Of a DNA stretch of 37,272 nt, positions 32,795 to 37,272 are shown in pieces. The DNA is from Acidobacteriota bacterium (GTDB lineage: Bacteria > Acidobacteriota > Terriglobia > Terriglobales > Acidobacteriaceae), in assembly GCA_021785495.1 (NCBI GenBank), contig JAJYFB010000011.1, forward strand, positions 1-37,272, written 5' to 3'. Numbering within the stretch: the first letter of the stretch is position 1; each line of letters begins with the position of its first letter. A model generated the notes under the pieces. The model was not told the DNA's origin and did not search any database. It was given only the letters and a program-made list of their open reading frames with translations. Position numbers and translations under genes: made by a program.

Positions 32795-33655
32795 ATGCGC
32801 CCAGCCGTCATTCTTCTCTCGTTTAACTCGGCGGAGACGCTTGGGGCCACGCTGGCAAGCGCACGGCGCGTCTCCAGCGAGATCTTCGTCGTCGACTCGT
32901 TCAGCACGGACAACACCGTGGCGCTTGCGCGCAGCTTTGGGGCGACCGTGGTCGAACACGCCTTCGAGCACTACGGCGCGCAGCGCAACTGGGCTATCGA
33001 CAACCTGCCGATCACAAATCCGTGGCAACTGCATCTGGACGCCGACGAAGCCATGGACGACGCGCTCGTCGCATCGATTCTTGCTCTCGCCGACGAGCCC
33101 GAACACGACGGGTATTTCCTGCCGCGCTATTTGCGTTTTCTCGGCCGGGTGCTGCGCCACGGCGGCATGAGCCCGACGTGGCATCTGCGGCTCTTCCGCA
33201 CCGGCGCAGGGCGCTGCGAAAATCGCAAGTACGATCAGCATTTTCTGCTCCTCAGCGGCACGACGGGCAAGCTACAAGGCGCGGTGATCGACGACATCCG
33301 CATGTCGCTCGCCGAGTGGACCGCGCGGCATAACCGCTGGTCCGACGGCGAGGTCGCCGAGTGGAACAGCCCGGAGACCGAGGGCCGTCTCCAGGCCGAT
33401 GCCCACGGCAATCCCGCCCAGCGCAAGCGCTACCTCCGCGAGAAATACAACCGCTTGCCGCTCTTTGTGCGGCCCTGCGCGCTGTTCGCGTATCGCTACT
33501 TCATCCGGCTCGGCCTTCTCGATGGCGCCGAGGGGCTGATCTTCTGGGTGCTGCAAACCTTCTGGTTCCGTTTCCTGGTGGACGCCAAAATCTGGGAGCA
33601 GCGCCACGCCGCACGCTTCGCCTCGACGTCTCCGCGCGATTCATCCCCTCAATAA
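32795..33655 (+). CDS. GT2 glycosyltransferase, WaaE/KdtX-like
   Basis: 286 residues. The N-terminal half carries signature blocks of the WaaE-type beta-glucosyltransferases of lipopolysaccharide core synthesis: VVDSFSTDNTVALA, GATVVEHAFEHYGAQRNWA and the metal site LHLDADEAMDD (D82-D84). The C-terminal half has FLLLSGTTGKLQGAVIDD, followed by Tyr/Lys-rich and hydrophobic segments (ALFAYRYFIRLGLLDGAEGLIFWVLQTFW) suited to membrane contact. It is the second gene on the plus strand within the cluster. TACCAT lies about ten bases before the ATG and no ribosome-binding site is seen, so a leaderless or nearly leaderless mRNA is possible. Its end is 29 bp from the end of the convergent repeat-protein gene. 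It may act on lipid A-core or on the surface glycan. Confidence 0.87.
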   Translation: MRPAVILLSFNSAETLGATLASARRVSSEIFVVDSFSTDNTVALARSFGATVVEHAFEHYGAQRNWAIDNLPITNPWQLHLDADEAMDDALVASILALADEPEHDGYFLPRYLRFLGRVLRHGGMSPTWHLRLFRTGAGRCENRKYDQHFLLLSGTTGKLQGAVIDDIRMSLAEWTARHNRWSDGEVAEWNSPETEGRLQADAHGNPAQRKRYLREKYNRLPLFVRPCALFAYRYFIRLGLLDGAEGLIFWVLQTFWFRFLVDAKIWEQRHAARFASTSPRDSSPQ

Positions 33656-33684
33656 AATTCGCCGCGCTCCGGCAGGGCGCGCAA

Positions 33685-34476
33685 TTACCTCGGCAAGGTC
33701 TGCGTCGCCTGCTTCCCGCTGGATTGGTCTTCGCCCGGCGCGCTGACCAAAGGTGCGAAAGGCAATGGCGAAGACTGCGGGGAGCCAAAATCCGAGGAGG
33801 TTGTCTCCGCGCCTTCTTGCGCGCCGTGAGGCCATGCGCCGGAGCCGGCCGGAGTTCCTCCGCCGTGCGGCCGGGAACTTGTTCCGCCCGAAGCACCGGC
33901 GCGCATGTTTTTCGACAGTGCGCTCGGTACGCCAGCGCTTGCCCCACGTTTGCGCGACAGAGGCGATGCGCGCCGGGACGCGCTGCGCGTCGCATGGGCC
34001 GCGCCCAACCGCGCGCCGATGTGCGAGGGCGCATCCGCAAAGTTCGCTTGCGCGCCGGAAAGATTTTGTCCGTTTGCCGGGGAAATCGCCGATCCACTGT
34101 TTGGAGACGCGAGAGAGACTCCATTGTCGCGCCAGATGCCGCCGGGCTGCGCCTTCGCGCCAAAGCTGCCGCGCCCTGCAACCCAGCTTGAAGAGTCTCC
34201 AGCCGTTGTAGCTTTTGTTGCTGCGGGCATCGCACTCGGCGCGCCGAAACTTCCTCGGCCAGGCGACCAGTTCGACGAGCCGCTACCGTCGCCGGAGGCC
34301 TTCGCCGCAGAAAGGCTCGCCGCCGCGCCGGAACGCCACGAGGATGCACTGCCCGTTTGCGCCGCTGCGCCCTGGCCGTTCGAGGTGGATTGTGTTTGCG
34401 CGAAGGCAAAGCCCTGCAGAAACACGGCGCAGAGCATTCCGGCGGCAAGCGAACCAATTCTCCGGACATCGATCAC
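33685..34476 (-). CDS. Secreted Ser/Ala/Gly-rich protein with SSxW...GRGSFGA repeats, coupled to a GT4 gene
   Basis: 263 residues from the GTG at 34476. AAGGAG lies seven bases upstream and the GTG overlaps the stop of the preceding GT4 gene as GTGA, which indicates translational coupling. Residues 1-27 form a signal peptide (IGSLAAGMLCAVFLQGFAFAQ). The mature protein is low-complexity, rich in Ser, Ala, Gly and Pro, and predicted to be disordered. Two clear repeats read SSNWSPGRGSFGA and SSSWVAGRGSFGA; a third, SSWRSGAAAS, is degenerate. PGGIWRDNG follows. Its middle is basic (HATRSASRRASPLSRKRG). I recognise no family. Coupling to a glycosyltransferase suggests it is made with the glycan, perhaps as a glycan-bound or glycosylated surface protein; Ser-rich stretches would suit O-glycosylation. 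This is inference. Confidence 0.72.
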   Translation of the reverse strand: MIDVRRIGSLAAGMLCAVFLQGFAFAQTQSTSNGQGAAAQTGSASSWRSGAAASLSAAKASGDGSGSSNWSPGRGSFGAPSAMPAATKATTAGDSSSWVAGRGSFGAKAQPGGIWRDNGVSLASPNSGSAISPANGQNLSGAQANFADAPSHIGARLGAAHATRSASRRASPLSRKRGASAGVPSALSKNMRAGASGGTSSRPHGGGTPAGSGAWPHGAQEGAETTSSDFGSPQSSPLPFAPLVSAPGEDQSSGKQATQTLPR

Positions 34477-35729
34477 GATTGAACTCCTTTTGCGGCCGGC
34501 TCGCGTTGCGCAGAGTTCGCAGCCGACACGAGACACCGCTCCAGATCGCCGAGCACGCGCGCCGACGACCAGCGCGCACGCGCATAGTCGCGCGCATTCT
34601 CGCCGGCCTTCCGCAAATCTTCACCGCGCAACCCGCGAATCGCCTCGATCAGCGCCACGGGATTCTCCGCCTCGACCACTTTTCCCGCGCCCGACTCGCG
34701 AACCGCCTGCGCAACCTCGCAGCCGGGATGAACCGAAGCCACCACCGGCCGGCCCGCGGCCAGATAGGTGACCACCTTCGACGGAAAGACGATCTCGGCG
34801 ACCGACCGCTGCTGCGTCACCAGGCAGAGGCCGCTTGCGGCCAGCAGACCACGAAAATCCTGCTCGTCGAGCAGCGGAAGAATGCGCAGGTTGTCGAGAT
34901 CGAGCGCAGCGGCGCGGCCTGCGATGCGCGCGCGCTCTGCCCCGTCGCCCACGCAAAGGAAGAGCATGGATGCGTCGGCGCGCGCCAGCGCCGCGGCATC
35001 GATCATTACGTCAAGCCCCTGCTTGACGCCCATGTTGCCGCTATGCACGACGAGAAATTTCTCGCCGAGTTCGTATTTGCGGCGAAACGCCGCGGCCTCT
35101 TCGCCAGAGAGCGTGGCCAGCGATTCATCCATGCGCGGCTCGATCAGTCCAACCTTCTCTTCTGCAATCCCTTTGGCGACAATCCGCGCCCTCATGCTCG
35201 GCGTCAGCGTCGTAACCAGGCGCGCATGGCGATAGGCCGCGTTCTCCAGGCGATAGAGGAGCCGCACCGCCCACGGCGGCAGCATCCCCAGGTCGGCGGC
35301 CGAGTCCGGCTGCAAATCCTCGACATCGAAGACGTACGGCGTGCGCCACAGGCGGCTGAGCAGGATCGCCGGCGCCGCCAGCCCCAGTGGCGGAGAGACC
35401 ACCAGTAATACATCCGGCCGCTTGCGCAGCAGGGCGCGCACCGTTGCTCCCGCGATAAAGCTGGCCTCATGCAGAATGCGCTTGAGCGGCGTGACGGGCT
35501 GGGGAATGTACGCGCGGCTGCGCACGATGCGCACGCCGTTGCGCTCCTCGGTCAGCGCCCATCGGCCGGCGTACCCGGCTGGAACCCGCCAGGCCGGATA
35601 ATACGGAAAGGTGGTGCAGACCTCCACGTCGTGCCCGGCGGCGGCAAGAGACTCCGCGCGATAGGTCGTGAAGGCGCCGATACCCGTCACCTCGGGCCAA
35701 TAGTTGATGCTCAAAATCAGGATGCGCAT
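34473..35729 (-). CDS. GT4 family glycosyltransferase (WcaI/WbuB-like)
   Basis: 418 residues from the ATG at 35729 (MRILILSINYWPEVTGIGAF), the usual start of WcaI/WbuB-type enzymes. The N-terminal half includes GHDVEVCTTFPYYPAWRVP and DVLLVVSPPLGLAAPAILLSRLWRTPYVFDVEDLQPDSAADLGM, with the hydrophobic stretch that lets these enzymes sit on the membrane. The C-terminal half has FLVVHSGNMGVKQGLDVMIDAA, LLDEQDFRGLLAASGLCLV and FPSKVVTYLAAGRPVVAS, the nucleotide-binding region. Some members add fucose or GlcNAc-type sugars, so the substrate is open. The stop codon overlaps the GTG of the secreted repeat protein. It starts 43 bases after the end of another GT4 gene and is part of the same operon. 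Confidence 0.91.
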   Translation of the reverse strand: MRILILSINYWPEVTGIGAFTTYRAESLAAAGHDVEVCTTFPYYPAWRVPAGYAGRWALTEERNGVRIVRSRAYIPQPVTPLKRILHEASFIAGATVRALLRKRPDVLLVVSPPLGLAAPAILLSRLWRTPYVFDVEDLQPDSAADLGMLPPWAVRLLYRLENAAYRHARLVTTLTPSMRARIVAKGIAEEKVGLIEPRMDESLATLSGEEAAAFRRKYELGEKFLVVHSGNMGVKQGLDVMIDAAALARADASMLFLCVGDGAERARIAGRAAALDLDNLRILPLLDEQDFRGLLAASGLCLVTQQRSVAEIVFPSKVVTYLAAGRPVVASVHPGCEVAQAVRESGAGKVVEAENPVALIEAIRGLRGEDLRKAGENARDYARARWSSARVLGDLERCLVSAANSAQREPAAKGVQS

Positions 35730-35772
35730 CGCTTCTTCATGTCGCCGCTCGTGTTGCTTCGGGCCGTGTTTC

Positions 35773-36804
35773 TCATCGTCTGCACGCCGCAAAGTGCGCT
35801 TCGTAGGCGTCGATGACGGTGTCGATCTGAAATTGCCGCAGATGGCTCTCGGCCCTGGCGCGATAAGCATCCAGTTTCTCCGGCGCGTCGAGCAGGCCGA
35901 GAAGCGTTCCGGCCAGTTCTTCGGCGTTTCCTTCCTCGAAGAGCACGCCGGCCTCACCCACCGATTCGGGCAATCCGCCCATGCGACTGGCCACAGGAAC
36001 ACAGCCGCAAGCAATGGCCTCGACCGGAACCACCGGGCAGGCCTCCGGCGGCACGGAGCGCGACGGAACCACGAGAATGCGATGGCGATTCATCACGCAG
36101 GCCAGATCGTCGCCCTGCCTAGCGCCGAGAAAGTGCGCCGCCGGGTCAATGCCCAGCGACGCAGCCAGCGTGCGCAGCGCATCCTCTTCCGGTCCCGCGC
36201 CGACAATCGCGAGCGTTGTTTTCGGGCGCAGTTTGCGAACGATTGCGTAGGCCCGCAGCAGCGTATCCACGCCCTTGGCCGTCACCAGCCGGCCGACAAA
36301 GAGCAGGTCCTGATCGCGCTCGATTTGTGGAAGCGGCCGAAAGGTCTCGCTGTCGTAAGGATTGCGGATCACCCGTGAACCGGGCTGAATCGTCTCCGCC
36401 TGATAGCGACTCACGCTCAGAAAATACGGGCGCCCCAGCAAGGCGCGCTTCAGTCTGTCCTGCCAGGCCACGCGCCCGTCAGGCCGCGCAATCGGACCAT
36501 GAAAGACGAGAACGAAAGGCTTGCGCGGAAACAAAATCCAGAGCGGCCAACCGAGCCGCAGAGAGATGTTGCTTTGAAGTACGATCTCGGCGCGACGAAT
36601 TGCGGCAATCAACCGGAGCGCGCCCGGCCGGCGCACCACGCGAAACGGCTCCTCGCCATCGCGCGCGTCGCCGCCGGTCTCCGTCGCCACCGTCACGTCG
36701 TAGCCGCGCTGCGCAAAGCTGCGCGCCAGCACCAGGCTGACGGTTTCGATGCCGCCGACGCTCGGTGGAAAAGCATAGGAAAGGATCAGCAGATTGCAGC
36801 TCAC
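35773..36804 (-). CDS. GT4 family glycosyltransferase
   Basis: 343 residues from the GTG at 36804, which has AAAGGA ten bases upstream and begins the fold directly (VSCNLLILSYAFPPSVGGIE). ATGs at 36831 and 36843 are possible but lack ribosome-binding sites. This is a GT-B fold. The N-terminal half contains GGIETVSLVLARSFAQRGYDVTVAT. The C-terminal half contains DLLFVGRLVTAKGVDTLLRAYA, LAIVGAGPEEDALR and the donor-binding PSRSVPPEACPVVPVEAIACGCVPVAS, in which the EX7E glutamates are spaced normally. The enzyme should be a retaining sugar transferase of the cytoplasmic face. It lies about 100 bp after the acyltransferase gene. Confidence 0.9.
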   Translation of the reverse strand: MSCNLLILSYAFPPSVGGIETVSLVLARSFAQRGYDVTVATETGGDARDGEEPFRVVRRPGALRLIAAIRRAEIVLQSNISLRLGWPLWILFPRKPFVLVFHGPIARPDGRVAWQDRLKRALLGRPYFLSVSRYQAETIQPGSRVIRNPYDSETFRPLPQIERDQDLLFVGRLVTAKGVDTLLRAYAIVRKLRPKTTLAIVGAGPEEDALRTLAASLGIDPAAHFLGARQGDDLACVMNRHRILVVPSRSVPPEACPVVPVEAIACGCVPVASRMGGLPESVGEAGVLFEEGNAEELAGTLLGLLDAPEKLDAYRARAESHLRQFQIDTVIDAYEAHFAACRR

Positions 36805-36904
36805 GCTTGTTCGATCCTTTTTTTGCCGCATCCAATCGTCCATACCCGCCGTTGTGAGCCTGACAAAGTGCATGCACGCCGGCTTTCTATTATGCTTCGA
36901 GTAC

Positions 36905-37272
36905 TCAATTCGCGTTGGCCTGTCGATCCGGCCCCGCGGCTGGCACCCAACGATCCTTGAGGCGCAGAATGGGCGTCTCAAAATACTTCCATGAGAGCGC
37001 GGAACACAGGACGGAAGTCAAAAGCGCCGCAACGCTCACTGTGAGTCGTGCGCCTGCTCCTGCATAGCGAAATTGTGCAGCAAGACGCAGAAATCCGTAA
37101 TAAACCGGAAGGTGAAACAAATAGAGCGAATAGCTGATTGTGCCCAAGTAGCAGGCAGGGCGCCAGCGAAGCGCGCGCAGCACAGGAGATGACTCTCCGC
37201 GCCGTTCCACGACCCAGCCAATCATCAGCGCGAGCAAAATCGAAAAAGCGGGCAGGCCAAAAGCCATAAACG
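36905..37272 (-). CDS. Acyltransferase-3 family membrane protein, C-terminal part
   Basis: The frame is still open at the right edge, so only the last ~122 residues are visible. They contain three membrane helices and the family's C-terminal block: RPACYLGTISYSLYLFHLPVYY (helix with the SYSLYLFH motif), a following helix (LTVSVAALLTSVLCSALSW) and KYFETPILRLKDRW, the usual (E/ET)P end. Proteins of the OafA/ExoZ type move acetyl or succinyl groups across the inner membrane to sugar hydroxyls of surface polysaccharides. It would be the second acyl-modification enzyme of this cluster, together with the hexapeptide acetyltransferase at 21712-22374. The catalytic N-terminal His/Arg motifs lie outside the window. 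Confidence 0.88.
   Translation of the reverse strand, partial: FMAFGLPAFSILLALMIGWVVERRGESSPVLRALRWRPACYLGTISYSLYLFHLPVYYGFLRLAAQFRYAGAGARLTVSVAALLTSVLCSALSWKYFETPILRLKDRWVPAAGPDRQANAN

Overview
The window is a GC-rich chromosomal segment, most likely from an Acidobacteriota genome (class Terriglobia / Acidobacteriaceae-like). The reasons are the Oar-type TonB-dependent receptor with an N-terminal carboxypeptidase-regulatory-like domain, the giant secreted protein with Asp-box and choice-of-anchor-D repeats, an OmpA variant with an 'AAQRAVNAKDYLV' style C-terminal domain, and short intergenic hairpin repeats. I infer this from family knowledge and have not run a database search.

Layout. Positions 1-966 hold the 3' end of a Wzz/GumC-type polysaccharide chain-length protein. 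Positions 1204-7036 (minus strand) read as one unit: an Oar/SusC-like outer-membrane receptor followed by two secreted GH16 beta-glucanases, a plausible glucan-sensing or glucan-degrading locus without SusD. Positions 7037-10034 hold gatC and gatA (minus strand), with an 8-bp tandem array between them. They are bracketed by two same-orientation copies of a ~150-bp inverted-repeat element. Positions 10033-15066 encode a ~1,680-residue exported protein, and 15425-17182 an OmpA-like protein with a clear terminator. After a ~1-kb gene-poor stretch come a small beta-barrel protein (18260-18859) and an unknown exported protein (18961-19827).

From 19817 to the right end lies a surface-polysaccharide cluster, mostly on the minus strand. 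It encodes a Wzi-like outer-membrane protein, a hexapeptide acetyltransferase, a run of glycosyltransferases (GT-A types, GT2, GT4, a GT87-like membrane enzyme), a Wzx-like flippase, a secreted Ser/Gly/Ala-rich repeat protein translationally coupled to a GT4 gene, and the C-terminal end of an acyltransferase-3 protein. Two genes, galE and a WaaE-like GT2, lie on the plus strand inside it. Together these would supply UDP-galactose, build and acetylate/acylate a lipid-linked glycan, flip it across the inner membrane and attach or organise it at the cell surface. No Wzy polymerase is recognisable inside the window.

The most unusual items are: (i) the inverted-repeat elements around gatCA, one with a 4-bp target duplication and forming the stop codon of the giant protein; (ii) the coupled SSxW/GRGSFG repeat protein; (iii) a perfect 20-bp palindrome with extra half-sites upstream of the receptor; (iv) three tandem 15-bp units directly in front of a ribosome-binding site; (v) the 8-bp array ending in the gatC stop codon. 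I found no rRNA, tRNA, CRISPR array or transposase.
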